Shown: piece by piece, positions 26,335-35,530 of the stretch | Numbering within the stretch: position 1 is the first letter of the stretch | Layout: every line of letters begins with the position of its first letter | Source of the DNA: Dyadobacter chenwenxiniae | GTDB taxonomy: Bacteria > Bacteroidota > Bacteroidia > Cytophagales > Spirosomataceae | DNA length: 64,000 bases | Direction of reading: 5' to 3' | NCBI RefSeq assembly: GCF_022869785.1 | Contig: NZ_CP094997.1 | Location: 930,001 to 994,000 of the forward strand | Translations under genes and position numbers: made by a program | The notes under the pieces: model-generated | Database searches by the model: none | Seen by the model: only the letters and a program-made list of their open reading frames with translations | What the model was told of the DNA's origin: nothing

Positions 26335-27276
26335 ATGACAAATAGCATGACGAGTAGAAGCACGTTACAGATGATGGATTTAATATTGGGGATCGCGCGC
26401 AAAGACAGCCGTGTTCTGGCGGTTTTACAGGACGGGTCCAGATCCAACCCAAATGTAACTGCCGATATTTTCCAGGATTTCGACATTATTTATATAGTGG
26501 AAGATTTAGAGCCTTACTTGCGGGATCATATTTGGGTGGATGTTTTTGGTGAAAGGATGATCATGCAGTTACCCGAAGATATGGAGCTGTATCCTCCATC
26601 TCCCGAGCTTGCAGACGCTTTTTCATACCTGATGCTATTTACTGATGGGAACCGGATTGATTTAGTCCTGGTGCCACTTAACAGACTCGACCATTTCGCG
26701 GCTGATAGCCTTTGTAAGGTGCTATTAGATAAGAACGGTATTTTTACCAGCCCGCTGCCTGAGGCAAGCGATACAAGCTATTGGACTCAAAAACCATCAG
26801 CCCGCTCATTTACGGATTGCTGTAACGAGTTCTGGTTTACAAGCGGCAGTATGGGCAAAGCACTTTGGCGTGGTGAAGTGATTTTTGCTCAACAATTATC
26901 CAGCGAGGTGGTCCGGGGAACGCTGCTGCAAATGCTGGATTGGTATATTGGATGTAAACATGAATTCAAAGTGAACCCTGGTAAATGGGGGAAGTTCTAC
27001 AGCCGCTATCTGGAGCCCGAGTTGTACGAAAAACTGCTTGCAACTTATCCGCTTGCAAGCCAGCCTCAGATATGGAATGCTACGTTCGCTTCCATGGATT
27101 TGTTCAGATACTCGGCAAAGTTCGTTGCTTCTGAACTGGGCTACGAGTATCACGCAGCATGGGACCACCATCTGACAGCACATTTGCAACATATCAGAGA
27201 CCTGCGTGCCGATGTTCAACGAATCTATGACAAAACTGAAATGAGAGAAAACATTATACGCATTGTCTCACGGTAG
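26335..27276 (+). CDS. ANT(6)/AadE-like aminoglycoside 6-adenylyltransferase
   Basis: The 313-residue protein matches the streptomycin adenylyltransferase family (PF04439 type) in length and blocks. These include DGSRSNPN with the nucleotidyltransferase GSR loop, FQDFDIIYIV with the metal-binding acidic pair, DGNRIDLVLV, and the C-terminal helical part LLQMLDWYIG and AAWDHHLTAHL. Such enzymes transfer AMP to streptomycin. Chromosomal Bacteroidota members may have other substrates, so resistance is not certain. It follows the GNAT relic by 28 bases. Confidence 0.88.
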   Translation: MTNSMTSRSTLQMMDLILGIARKDSRVLAVLQDGSRSNPNVTADIFQDFDIIYIVEDLEPYLRDHIWVDVFGERMIMQLPEDMELYPPSPELADAFSYLMLFTDGNRIDLVLVPLNRLDHFAADSLCKVLLDKNGIFTSPLPEASDTSYWTQKPSARSFTDCCNEFWFTSGSMGKALWRGEVIFAQQLSSEVVRGTLLQMLDWYIGCKHEFKVNPGKWGKFYSRYLEPELYEKLLATYPLASQPQIWNATFASMDLFRYSAKFVASELGYEYHAAWDHHLTAHLQHIRDLRADVQRIYDKTEMRENIIRIVSR

Positions 27277-27317
27277 GCGGTTTTAGTGATACTGATTGTC
27301 AATATTCTACGGATTTA

Positions 27318-27770
27318 CTATTTGTTACTAATTTCTTCTGCCAGTCCAACAAGCAGTCCTTCGGCTCCCCGAATGTAACATAATCGATACGAGTTCTCAT
27401 ACTGAACCACTTCTCCGACGAGGTGAGCACCGTGCCTGGTTAATCTGGATACCATTTCATCAATGTCTTCAACGGTGAACATGGCGCGTAAATAGCCGAG
27501 GGCGTTCACAGGCGCAGTCCGGTGATCTGATATAGTAGGAGGTGAGAGAAACTTCGATAGTTCAAGTCGACTGTGGCCATCTGGGGTGACCATCATCGCA
27601 ATCTCTACGCACTGAGTGCCAAGCCCGGTAACACGGCCAGCCCATTCTCCCTCTATTGTTGCTCGCCCTTCGAGCTTCAAGCCAATTTCTGAGAAAAACG
27701 AAATCGCATCATCAAGGGATTCTACAACGATGCCAACATTGTCCATTCTAAGCAATTTGTTATTTGTCAA
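27318..27770 (-). CDS. VOC family protein (glyoxalase/dioxygenase fold)
   Basis: The 150-residue protein has two beta-alpha-beta-beta-beta modules. The first starts LLRMDNVGIVVESLDDAISFF and the second LGYLRAMFTVEDIDEMVSRL. It resembles the glyoxalase I/bleomycin-resistance superfamily; a glutamate in the final strand region (GAEGLLVGLAEE) may be a metal ligand. Its substrate is unknown. It is convergent with the adenylyltransferase gene, whose stop is 41 bases away. Confidence 0.85.
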   Translation of the reverse strand: MTNNKLLRMDNVGIVVESLDDAISFFSEIGLKLEGRATIEGEWAGRVTGLGTQCVEIAMMVTPDGHSRLELSKFLSPPTISDHRTAPVNALGYLRAMFTVEDIDEMVSRLTRHGAHLVGEVVQYENSYRLCYIRGAEGLLVGLAEEISNK

Positions 27771-27922
27771 TGTTAAATTCTTTTAAGTTTCATTTAACTG
27801 CGTTTCTGCCTGGGCGTCTCTATTGTCAGAAAGTTGGGCATAACTTACGATTGTCGCACTTTTAATACACTAAATGGATGTTGTATTGTTGTAGAGGAAG
27901 CCTATGGGAAAATATACTTATC

Positions 27923-28320
27923 ATGCTTATTTGGCTTCTCACAAAACGTCGGGTACTCTTGCCACTTGTTATACTATTTATTCAACATCGTTTGTCTACA
28001 TATTGTCTGCTGCTAATCTCGTTTTCCGCGACTCCTTGTACGATTTTTATTCTGACAGGGACAGACCGTACCTTGTTTTTTGATAATGAGGATTATTCGA
28101 ATCCAACAACCTGGCTTTGGTTCCGACCTTCTGGAAAAGGCCACTTTGGTTGTGCGTTTGTAGGATTTGACAATGGCTGGGCGCAAGGAGGAGTCAATGA
28201 AAACGGTCTGGCTTTTGATTGGGTAGCTGGTTTCCCCAACCAGTGGACACCTGACGAGTCTTTGGAAACAATACAGGGAAACACAAGTGAGAGGATGTTG
28301 AACAGCAATGTTTTACAATC
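27923..28320 (+). pseudogene. 3'-truncated Ntn-hydrolase (linear amide C-N hydrolase type)
   Basis: A signal-like hydrophobic start ends in SATPCTIFILTG, where the cysteine would be the N-terminal nucleophile. Family-like blocks FFDNEDYSNP and GGVNENGLAFDWVAGFPNQW follow. The full family is about 330 residues. Homology stops at about 28320, exactly where the convergent epoxide hydrolase gene ends, and the frame runs on antisense to that gene to 28420. The C-terminal two thirds are absent. Confidence 0.65.
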
Positions 28321-29613
28321 TTACCGTAGCGTCTTAAAAGCTGCCCGAAGTTCCTCGGCAAACAGTTGCGGTTCTTCCCATTGCGCGAAGTGGCCGCCTT
28401 TACTGACTTCATTGAAATAGATTAGTTTTGGATAGGCACGTTCAGCCCAGGTTTTTGGAGCCTGGTAGATTTCCCCAGGAAAAACCGTAATGGCCACTTG
28501 AACTGAGATTTGAGCTGTTTTTTGCTCTAGTGCATTAAAATTGTTAGTGTTGTTTTCCCAGTAAAGTTGCGCGGAAGATGCTGCGGTATTTGTCACCCAA
28601 TAGAGCGTAATGTCGTCGAGCATCTCGTTTTGCGTCAACGATTTCTCGGCCTGACCACTACTATAAGTCCACTCGTTGAACTTATCCAGGAAAAACGAAG
28701 CAAGTCCAACCGGTGAGTCTGTAAGGCCATAACCTAATGTTTGGGGGCGAGTGACCATCATACCAGCGTAACCGCCACCTTTTGTATAAAGGTGATTTAA
28801 TGATTTAAATGCGGCGAGCTCTTTGTCCGACAATCCTTGTGGAGCAGGATCACCGTTTTTTAATGCTTTGGCTACATCAGCAGGCACTGTCGCAGGCATA
28901 TTTACGTGTATGCCTAGCAAGCCCTCAGGAGCTTGTCTGCCCATTGCGTTTGCAACAACTGAGCCCCAGTCACCGCCCTGGGACACATACTTTTTGTAAC
29001 CGAGCCGTTTCATCAGTACATCCCATGCGCTTGCAATACGGTCTGGTCCCCAGCCTGTGCCGGTAGGCTTCTGGGAAAATCCATAGCCAGGCATGGAAGG
29101 TATGATTACATCAAATGCGTCTTCCGGCTTTCCACCGAATGCAGTCGGGTCTGTAAGTGGCCCAATGATCTTGGTCAGTTCGAACACCGAACCAGGCCAG
29201 CCGTGGGTAATGATCAGTGGCAGTGCATTTGGATGTTTGGAGCGGACATGTAAAAAGTGGATATCCAATCCATCGATCATGGTCACGAACTGCGGCAGCG
29301 CATTGAGTTTCGCTTCCGCTTTACGCCAATCGTAACCAGCACCCCAATATTTTATGAGTTTTTGTACCTGTTCTAATTTGACGCCCTGTGATTGGTCAGC
29401 CACTGTTTCCTTATCTGGCCAGCGGGTTGCCAAGACCCGCTTGTGTAGGTCTGTAAGTGTTGCTTGGGGAACAGCGACTTTGTAGGGGCGCACTGCCTGA
29501 GTAGCAACCTGTGAACCGGTAGTGGGGAATATCTGGGAAAAGCCGGTAAAGGACATTGTAATGAATGCTGCTGTGAGTAGCGTGCTTGCGAAGAAAACGT
29601 TGGTCTTTTTCAT
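28321..29613 (-). CDS. Secreted epoxide hydrolase (EHN plus alpha/beta-hydrolase)
   Basis: The protein (430 residues from the ATG at 29613) has a signal peptide ending GFSQ and the N-terminal epoxide hydrolase domain (FKVAVPQATLTDLHKR-like block, RWPD). The hydrolase core has the oxyanion motif HGWPGS, the nucleophile aspartate in QGGDWGS and the catalytic histidine in GGHFAQWEEP. These enzymes open epoxides to diols. The frame is open 12 codons upstream, but 29613 gives a clean signal sequence and stands 33 bases from a good -7 element. Confidence 0.9.
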   Translation of the reverse strand: MKKTNVFFASTLLTAAFITMSFTGFSQIFPTTGSQVATQAVRPYKVAVPQATLTDLHKRVLATRWPDKETVADQSQGVKLEQVQKLIKYWGAGYDWRKAEAKLNALPQFVTMIDGLDIHFLHVRSKHPNALPLIITHGWPGSVFELTKIIGPLTDPTAFGGKPEDAFDVIIPSMPGYGFSQKPTGTGWGPDRIASAWDVLMKRLGYKKYVSQGGDWGSVVANAMGRQAPEGLLGIHVNMPATVPADVAKALKNGDPAPQGLSDKELAAFKSLNHLYTKGGGYAGMMVTRPQTLGYGLTDSPVGLASFFLDKFNEWTYSSGQAEKSLTQNEMLDDITLYWVTNTAASSAQLYWENNTNNFNALEQKTAQISVQVAITVFPGEIYQAPKTWAERAYPKLIYFNEVSKGGHFAQWEEPQLFAEELRAAFKTLR

Positions 29614-29646
29614 TTTTCTATTGGATACGATTGTTGGATAGTTTCC

Positions 29647-29654
29647 CAAAAGTA
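29647..29654 (-). promoter_or_regulatory. -7 element of the epoxide hydrolase promoter
   Basis: On the minus strand this reads TACTTTTG, a perfect TAnnTTTG, 33 bases before the start codon. Confidence 0.5.
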
Positions 29655-29831
29655 TCTGGGCACCACCGCGTAAACGAACCAGAAACCGGCTGAGTAGACG
29701 AATTGAACCGCCAATTAGTCATTCCAACAGGCGAGTGTTGCATTAATTTTTCTCAGCTTGCCCGAATGCTTGGATTTGAGGAATACCGGTTATCGGAATA
29801 CTACATGTGAGATGGTGGACGGCGTATGCTA

Positions 29832-30110
29832 CTAGAATCCGTTGACAGAGCAATACTGCACGCCGCGATCTGAGTGGTGGATTAGTGGTCGCGCGGGGTT
29901 TGTTCTAGATAAGAGTGCCATAGTTTGTCACGCCCAAGTTTGATCTGGTATCCGCGCACAAAGTCCTTCATCAATTCGTGCAGTTTAGCTGTTCCAATAC
30001 CAGGAACCTGCCGCCGGATGCGGCGGACTTCACCCAGGACAAGGTCTTGCTGAAAGCACTTCTTTTCGCGACGCCTGGCAGTCGCATACCAGGCCATCCT
30101 TGATAGCGTC
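29832..30110 (-). pseudogene. IS3 family transposase relic (OrfB)
   Basis: Two pieces of an IS3-type integrase-like OrfB survive on the minus strand. The first has LVLGEVRRIRRQVPGIGT and KLGRDKLW, the usual region before the DDE core. The second, LIHHSDRGVQYCS (29885-29832), carries the second catalytic aspartate. The part between them, including the first aspartate, is deleted, and the frame shifts between the pieces. No terminal inverted repeats were recognised. GC content looks higher than in the neighbours. Confidence 0.75.
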
Positions 30111-30286
30111 GATTTCAGCCCGCGCCGCTCAGGACGGCATTGGGTTAAGATACGCAAAAAGAGCTGGCACTGGCCAGCGAGAAGTAAAGGATAGCGGACC
30201 ATTTTGGCTACAACAATCTCCACATCCGCTACAAGCGCCAGCCGCGCGCTGCGGAAATTTGTCTCCCGAAATAACAAATATGACAA

Positions 30287-31087
30287 ATGACAAAGACGAT
30301 TTTTATTACTGGTGCTTCAACAGGTATCGGAAGGGCTACGGCCAAGTTGTTTGCAGCCAAAGGCTGGAAGGTGATCGCGACCATGCGCAAACCTGAAAAT
30401 GAAACAGAACTCAATGCGCTGGATAATGTAACGGTGCTGCCTCTTGATGTGACCAACCTGGCGCAAATTCGCGAAACCACGAAGCAAGTGTTGGCTTTGG
30501 GTGATATTGATGTGGTATTTAACAATGCTGGTTATGGATTGTTCGGCGCATTGGAAGCGATGACCGACGAGCAGCTGGTACAGCAAATGGAAACAAATTT
30601 CTTCGGTGTCGTGCGGGTGACGCAGGCCTTTATTCCGTATTTCCGTGAGCGAAAAGCGGGACTTTTTATCACTACCGGCTCATCGGCAGGGTTGATGGCT
30701 TTCCCGGTAAGCTCGATGTACGATGCCAGTAAATTTGCACTGGAAGGCTGGGCGGAAAGCTTGTCTTATGAGCTGAATGAGTTTGGAATTGGGATTAAAA
30801 CCATTGAACCCGGATTGGTGGCGACGGAAATTGGTGCCAAGTCGGTGTTTGCCACGCACCCGGCTTATGAAGCCTTGATAAACAAATTCACGGCGATGCT
30901 GGCAACCGAAAAAGCCGCGACGACTTCCGAACAAATCGCCGAAGTGGTGTACGGTGCGGCTACCGATGGTACCGACACATTAAGATACGTCTGTGGCGAC
31001 GATGCCAAAGAATGGTATGCGCTGCGCCTGGCTAAGGGCGACGAGGCTTTTCGGGACGGGATCAAACAATTGTTAGCCACTGTTTAA
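30287..31087 (+). CDS. SDR family oxidoreductase (first SDR-AraC cassette)
   Basis: The 266-residue protein has the classical SDR motifs: the NAD(P)-binding TGASTGIG, the NNAG stabilising motif, the catalytic serine in TTGSSAG, and the active-site YDASK. It is a cytoplasmic NAD(P)H-dependent reductase or dehydrogenase of unknown substrate. It is followed by an AraC gene 59 bases later, with a hairpin between. The same order is found at 46489-44614, so the regulator and enzyme probably form a functional unit. Confidence 0.93.
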   Translation: MTKTIFITGASTGIGRATAKLFAAKGWKVIATMRKPENETELNALDNVTVLPLDVTNLAQIRETTKQVLALGDIDVVFNNAGYGLFGALEAMTDEQLVQQMETNFFGVVRVTQAFIPYFRERKAGLFITTGSSAGLMAFPVSSMYDASKFALEGWAESLSYELNEFGIGIKTIEPGLVATEIGAKSVFATHPAYEALINKFTAMLATEKAATTSEQIAEVVYGAATDGTDTLRYVCGDDAKEWYALRLAKGDEAFRDGIKQLLATV

Positions 31088-31095
31088 AATCAAAG

Positions 31096-31134
31096 GTCTG
31101 CCGACGCAGGCTGGAACGATTTGCGCCGGCAGAC
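31096..31134 (+). promoter_or_regulatory. Hairpin between SDR and AraC genes
   Basis: GTCTGCCG (31096-31103) pairs perfectly with CGGCAGAC (31127-31134). No T-run follows, so it may modulate read-through or mRNA stability rather than end transcription. A hairpin also separates the second SDR-AraC pair. Confidence 0.5.
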
Positions 31135-31146
31135 AATTATGTGATT

Positions 31147-32064
31147 ATGAAAAGGGAACATCTCAAACCGCGCGTGTACCACTCCATTGCCGAAATGCAG
31201 CGTGCATTCGGCCTGCCGCAACCTTTGCACCCGCTGATTAGCTTGCTCGATTTCAATAAGGTGCAGATCACTGCTGAAATGCTGGCCGATACTTTTGCCA
31301 TGGATTTCTACAACATCACCTACAACGAATCGGCGGGCTGCCGGATGCGGTACGGGCAAACAACCTACGATTTTCAGGAAGGCGGAATGTTCTTTTCCTC
31401 GCCGGGCCAGCCGCTGACGGGCATTCAAGTGGCCGAATCGACTCTGGGATTTACATTGCTAGTCCACCCTGATTTCCTCAGAAACTATCCACTGGACGCC
31501 AAAATGAAACATTATGGCTTCTTCTCCTACTCGGTTACCGAGTCGCTGCATTTATCGGACAAAGAAAAGTTGATCATCGAGGGCATTGCCAGCAACATCG
31601 GCGACGAGCTCGAAACGGCCATTGACGACCTGAGCCAGGATGTACTGATTTCGCAGTTGGAGCTGATGCTGAATTACAGTCAGCGGTTTTACAAACGCCA
31701 GTTTATTACCCGCAATTCGATCAACAATGCATTGCTGGAAAAGCTAAACCAATTGCTGAACAATTATTTCGACGACGAAACTGCCCTGCTGAAAGGGCTG
31801 CCGAGCGTCCAATATCTTTCGGACGAGCTGCACGTTTCGCCCCGCTACCTGGGCGATATGCTCCGCGCACTGACTGGCCAGAATACGCAGCAGCACATTC
31901 ACAATAAGCTTATCGAAAAAGCAAAGGAAGTGTTGACATTCAGTGATCTGACAGTAGGTGAAATCGCCTACCAGCTCGGTTTTGAGCATCCGCAGTCTTT
32001 TAGTAAGTTATTTAAATCAAAGACAAACTTTTCCCCACTGGAATTCAGAGCGAGCTTTAATTAA
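31147..32064 (+). CDS. AraC family regulator of the LHPLIS type
   Basis: The 305-residue protein has an N-terminal sensing half (AFGLPQPLHPLISL, then the strand CRMRYGQTTYDFQEGG) and a C-terminal double HTH (about 205-305) with FEHPQSFSKLFKSK. It is a close paralogue of the regulators at 2-838 and 44614-45543 by motif order and length. It probably controls the SDR gene upstream. A GTG at 31141 would add two residues; the ATG at 31147 is preferred. Confidence 0.92.
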   Translation: MKREHLKPRVYHSIAEMQRAFGLPQPLHPLISLLDFNKVQITAEMLADTFAMDFYNITYNESAGCRMRYGQTTYDFQEGGMFFSSPGQPLTGIQVAESTLGFTLLVHPDFLRNYPLDAKMKHYGFFSYSVTESLHLSDKEKLIIEGIASNIGDELETAIDDLSQDVLISQLELMLNYSQRFYKRQFITRNSINNALLEKLNQLLNNYFDDETALLKGLPSVQYLSDELHVSPRYLGDMLRALTGQNTQQHIHNKLIEKAKEVLTFSDLTVGEIAYQLGFEHPQSFSKLFKSKTNFSPLEFRASFN

Positions 32065-32561
32065 GATAGGGCAGCTATGAATTTTGAAGGCGATACGTAT
32101 AGAAACCTAACTTTCGGACCGCCGATCATCCTTATCATGTCCTCGTTGGTCAAAACGGTCAGGTCTTTTTTGTTTATGGCCTGGACTATATGATTTGTCG
32201 CGCTAAACAACATCGGCAACTGCCCCGCCAGTTTTGGGGTTTCCGGAGATCTGAAGCTCTTTTGCCAGATTGATAGACCCTTCTCTATTTTGTTTGACGG
32301 TCCGACATCGTCGAAAATGGCATAACACTTTAAGTTATTTTTCTTGTTGACCACTAGCGCAATATCGCCCAGTTTAAATTGGGTCGAGAATTTTGAGGGA
32401 ATTGCAATGTACGGGATTTCCTGCGAGTCCACATACCTGTTTGGGTCTTGTATTTTTTTAGTTTTATCAGCCAGAGAAGTCGGTGAAACATAGTAGCCGG
32501 GCGCTGGATCCTGGGCAGTTTGGACGATGGGTGTTCCGTCCTTTTTACCCGTATTGGTCAC
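32061..32561 (-). pseudogene. GH75-like chitosanase gene, 5' end broken
   Basis: The 166 residues show GH75-like blocks: PAPGYYVSPTSLAD, RYVDSQEIPYIAIPSKF, LGDIALVVNKK and YAIFDDVGPS. The only start is a GTG in the middle of a recognisable block. The same frame continues upstream as GKPGNWWGIV but meets TAA stops at 32619-32621 and 32652-32654. No ATG with a signal peptide is found. GH75 enzymes hydrolyse chitosan; this copy has probably lost export and part of its fold. Confidence 0.65.
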
Positions 32562-32717
32562 GATTCCCCACCAGTTTCCCGGTTTACCGGCATTTGCCCC
32601 GGATACAGAGTTTATGTTTTATTTTAAGCAAAACGGTTGATTGCTCTTACTTTACCTATCGGTGGAAGCAGCTGATTTTGAGTAGGTTTTTGTTACGGGG
32701 TGAAGATTCATTAAGTT

Positions 32718-33782
32718 CTATGGGATCACAGAAAGGACATTGCCATCGTCATCAACTATTTCATAGCAAGCGGGCAAGTTTCTAGGTTGGTAATCATTTC
32801 TTGATGCAATCCTGTCAACCACTGATTGATGAATCCGCGAAAGCATACTCGTAGTAGTGCCTCGAATGATAGCCTTCTCAGGAATTGACCGCCTGCCATT
32901 TAAAAACGGGGCCAGAACCCACGGCAGGCTTTGATCTGGACGGTGAAGTTTCCCTAATTCATCTTGCGGCAAGGCAATTTTGTCAACAGCGACACTCGGG
33001 TCGATCAACAGTCCGTGCTTCTTTGCTCTTTTGACCATCCACTGCAGTGGGATTCTTGCTGGTCGGTGGTCATTTGAATCCGGTCCATAACCACCCCCGA
33101 CATCAGAGTGCGCACCTGCAAACCAAACTTGCTCCATCCGCGAGAGCGGCTCGACAGGTCCCCATAAAATCGGGCGAAATGCGACGTGTCGCAAATCGTC
33201 AATTGATAGTGCCTGGCAAGCATATTGTACCTGTTCAGATAGCTCAGTATCCTGGAAGAATGTCGGGAGTTTACTGAATGATGCTTTCTGAAGCATGGCG
33301 CTAACCGTATCCCACACACCTAAAAATGCTATTTCAACAGACTGCGAAAGATTGGTCACAAAATCGCGCGCCTGGTTTTCGTTGTTTTTGCCGCGAAATA
33401 TTTTGAAAGCGTATTCAATCAGGTTCTCATTGCGCTTATAGAGCAGCCCACTTTTAGCTATCAATCCCGATAAAACCCTGACTGTAAATGCTCCACGACT
33501 GAAACCGAACAGAAATATTCGGTCGCCTGGCTCGTAAAAATTCATTAAAAAGGTGTAGGCTTGTTTTACGTTCTCGTCAACACTCCACCCGGTAGCCTGA
33601 TCCCACCAATCCAGCACGTGCGTGTAGCCCCTTGTTCCCACGCCCGGATCGTAATACCTGACTTGTTGGGTGTTAGTCGGATCCTTTGCAAGCATGCAAA
33701 ACAGCTGTACTACATTCGAAGTTTTATCAGGCGTTGTCCACTCGTTTGCTGTGCCGTCGCAACAGATCACTATGTTTTTCAT
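32718..33782 (-). CDS. DUF2235 family alpha/beta-hydrolase (Tle1-like phospholipase fold)
   Basis: The 354-residue protein begins with the DUF2235 signature IVICCDGTANEW and has the nucleophile elbow FGFSRGAFTVR, followed by FLGVWDTVSA and the motif GAHSDVGGGY. This fold is shared with the Tle1 phospholipase effectors of type VI secretion, but many members are stand-alone. No signal peptide and no secretion genes are seen nearby, so an effector role is not supported. The gene is complete at both ends. Confidence 0.88.
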   Translation of the reverse strand: MKNIVICCDGTANEWTTPDKTSNVVQLFCMLAKDPTNTQQVRYYDPGVGTRGYTHVLDWWDQATGWSVDENVKQAYTFLMNFYEPGDRIFLFGFSRGAFTVRVLSGLIAKSGLLYKRNENLIEYAFKIFRGKNNENQARDFVTNLSQSVEIAFLGVWDTVSAMLQKASFSKLPTFFQDTELSEQVQYACQALSIDDLRHVAFRPILWGPVEPLSRMEQVWFAGAHSDVGGGYGPDSNDHRPARIPLQWMVKRAKKHGLLIDPSVAVDKIALPQDELGKLHRPDQSLPWVLAPFLNGRRSIPEKAIIRGTTTSMLSRIHQSVVDRIASRNDYQPRNLPACYEIVDDDGNVLSVIP

Positions 33783-34129
33783 TGAAGAGGGCGGATTTAT
33801 TGATAGCTAGGTCAGGTTGATCGCATGTTCAAGGATTCCAAGAATAGTTTAATGCTTTCTGTCGATCCTATTGAGAGTCACGGTTGGTCCCCATTTCTTA
33901 TGCGTTCGCCAGGTTCGCTCAGCCTTGCTGATTGATGAAATTGGTTTACTTTTTTAGTAGAATCTTTCAAATGAGGCAAATTCATCTTTGTCGCATCTGA
34001 ATTTATTGTATTAAATAATTTAATCAAATCAATTTACTCATTGTCAGTGCATTACTTATTATTCGGTTGTCGTGATAAGATTTCTGTAAGTTGAGAAGGC
34101 TCAGATCTGAAAATACGATCTGTAGGGTA
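33783..34129. other. Intergenic stretch, nothing recognised
   Basis: No gene, hairpin or repeat was found on either strand. It presumably holds the promoter of the DUF2235 gene. Confidence 0.4.
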
Positions 34130-34213
34130 TTACACCGATTTGGTGTGTCCGCCGTCAACACGTAGCAACGCTCCCGTTACGTAATCAGCACATGGACTGG
34201 TTAGGTAGGCAAG
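34130..34213 (-). pseudogene. 3' fragment of an SDR gene
   Basis: The last 27 codons of a classical SDR survive: YLTSPCADYVTGALLRVDGG then HTKSV and a stop. This matches the usual C-terminal SDR block with YVTG and VDGG. Nothing upstream continues it. Confidence 0.75.
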
Positions 34214-34276
34214 TTTCAAATACAGTGAATTTTACCCTATTTTTGAAAGCATGGATAAATATTTAATAGATAGTTT

Positions 34277-34687
34277 TTACAAATATCTGTCCGTTTCATT
34301 TATTTCGAGGTCATTGATACTTGCGTATCGCATTTTCATTAAACCGTTTTCATCAAACTCCCAATTTTCGTTACCGTAGGCTCTAAACCATTTACCTTTT
34401 TGATTTCTGTATTCGTATTCAAACCGAACAGCAATTCTGTTGTCGGTATGCGCCCAATACTCTTTTTTAAGTTTGTAATCCAATTCCTTTGCCCATTTCT
34501 CGGTTAAAAATCTCACAATTTCTTTCCGCCCATTGATAAACAGGTTTCGATTTCTCCATTCGCTGTTAACAGTATAAGCCATTGATACCTTTTCGGGATT
34601 TTGACTATTCCAGGCATCTTCCGCCATTTGGATTTTTTGTTTTGCAGTCTCCAAAGTAAACGGAGGCAAAGGATGTTTCTGTTCCAT
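34277..34687 (-). CDS. DUF1348 family (NTF2-like) protein, slightly short at the C-terminus
   Basis: The 136-residue protein matches the DUF1348 family: PPFTLETAKQKIQMAEDAWN, SEWRNRN, FLTEKWAKELDYKLKKE and RFEYEYR. Family members are about 150-160 residues, so the last stretch after DRYL appears lost to an early stop. The role is unknown; the fold suggests a small-molecule enzyme or binding protein. It follows the TetR gene by 11 bases and is probably its main target. Confidence 0.85.
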   Translation of the reverse strand: MEQKHPLPPFTLETAKQKIQMAEDAWNSQNPEKVSMAYTVNSEWRNRNLFINGRKEIVRFLTEKWAKELDYKLKKEYWAHTDNRIAVRFEYEYRNQKGKWFRAYGNENWEFDENGLMKMRYASINDLEINETDRYL

Positions 34688-34698
34688 AGTTATAAAAC

Positions 34699-35229
34699 TT
34701 AAATTAGACTATTCACGATTTGTTTTGACTTCTCGACTATTTCATTTGATTTAAAAAGTTGGCTTTCTATAATTGAACTTTCGAATAATAGATAGATGTG
34801 AGCAGCTAATAATTCATCTCCAAGTTCTTTTGCAAAAAATTCCCTAAGGTCGTATTTATGTGCCTGTATAATGGTAAGTATGTTGCCTTGCTCTTTTGAT
34901 ATTTCGGAAAGGATGTTCAAAAAGCTGCACCCTCTAAAATCTTCCTTTGAATTCATGTAAATAATGAATTCAAAGGCGTTTAATATTCTTTTCTTGGTGC
35001 TTTCAAATTCCGAGACGTATGATATCAATTCGGAAAACCAATATTCGTGTCTTGCATTTAGGAATGCGAGACACAGGTCGTCTTTTGATTTAAAGTGTTG
35101 GTAGAAACTCGCTTTGGCAACATTGGCTTCCTTGATAATCTGATTAATTCCAGTGCTGTTGTAACCCTGTTGATGAAACAGAATTGAAGCCGTGTCTATT
35201 ATTCTTTCTTTAGGCGTATTCATATTCAT
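34699..35229 (-). CDS. TetR/AcrR family repressor
   Basis: The 176-residue protein has the N-terminal TetR HTH (about 8-55) with IIDTASILFHQQGYNSTG and ANVAKASFYQHFKSKDDL. A helical ligand and dimer domain follows. It likely represses its own operon with the DUF1348 gene. A perfect palindrome lies 37 bases upstream of the start. ATGs at 35229 and 35223 are both possible. Confidence 0.92.
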   Translation of the reverse strand: MNMNTPKERIIDTASILFHQQGYNSTGINQIIKEANVAKASFYQHFKSKDDLCLAFLNARHEYWFSELISYVSEFESTKKRILNAFEFIIYMNSKEDFRGCSFLNILSEISKEQGNILTIIQAHKYDLREFFAKELGDELLAAHIYLLFESSIIESQLFKSNEIVEKSKQIVNSLI

Positions 35230-35265
35230 TTTATTGATGAAACAAATGTATAGAATTAAAAACGA

Positions 35266-35279
35266 ACAGACAAGTCTGT
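35266..35279. promoter_or_regulatory. TetR-type operator ACAGAC-AA-GTCTGT
   Basis: The palindrome is perfect with 6-base arms, and lies just upstream of the TetR gene. This is the normal place and form of a TetR autoregulatory site. Confidence 0.65.
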
Positions 35280-35530
35280 CTTGTATCTTTTATTTGTAAT
35301 AACCATCACAATGAACCCCGATTTTGGAGTGGTTTTTATCAACTGTAAAGACAAGTTGTTTTGAGGCACGTAGTAGTTTCGGGTGGCTCATAGCGAACAT
35401 TCAGATGTCCGGTATCGGACATTAGGCAACAAGTATATTTAATATAAATATCTATTAATCAATGAATTGATAGTTACTTACAATTCTGGCTTGAAATTTT
35501 AATCAGCAAAAGTAGAAGTTATAAAAACGT

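Noticed and set aside
32718..33782. DUF2235 protein as a type VI effector
   Set aside because: No VgrG, PAAR, immunity or secretion genes lie near it, so only the hydrolase fold is supported.
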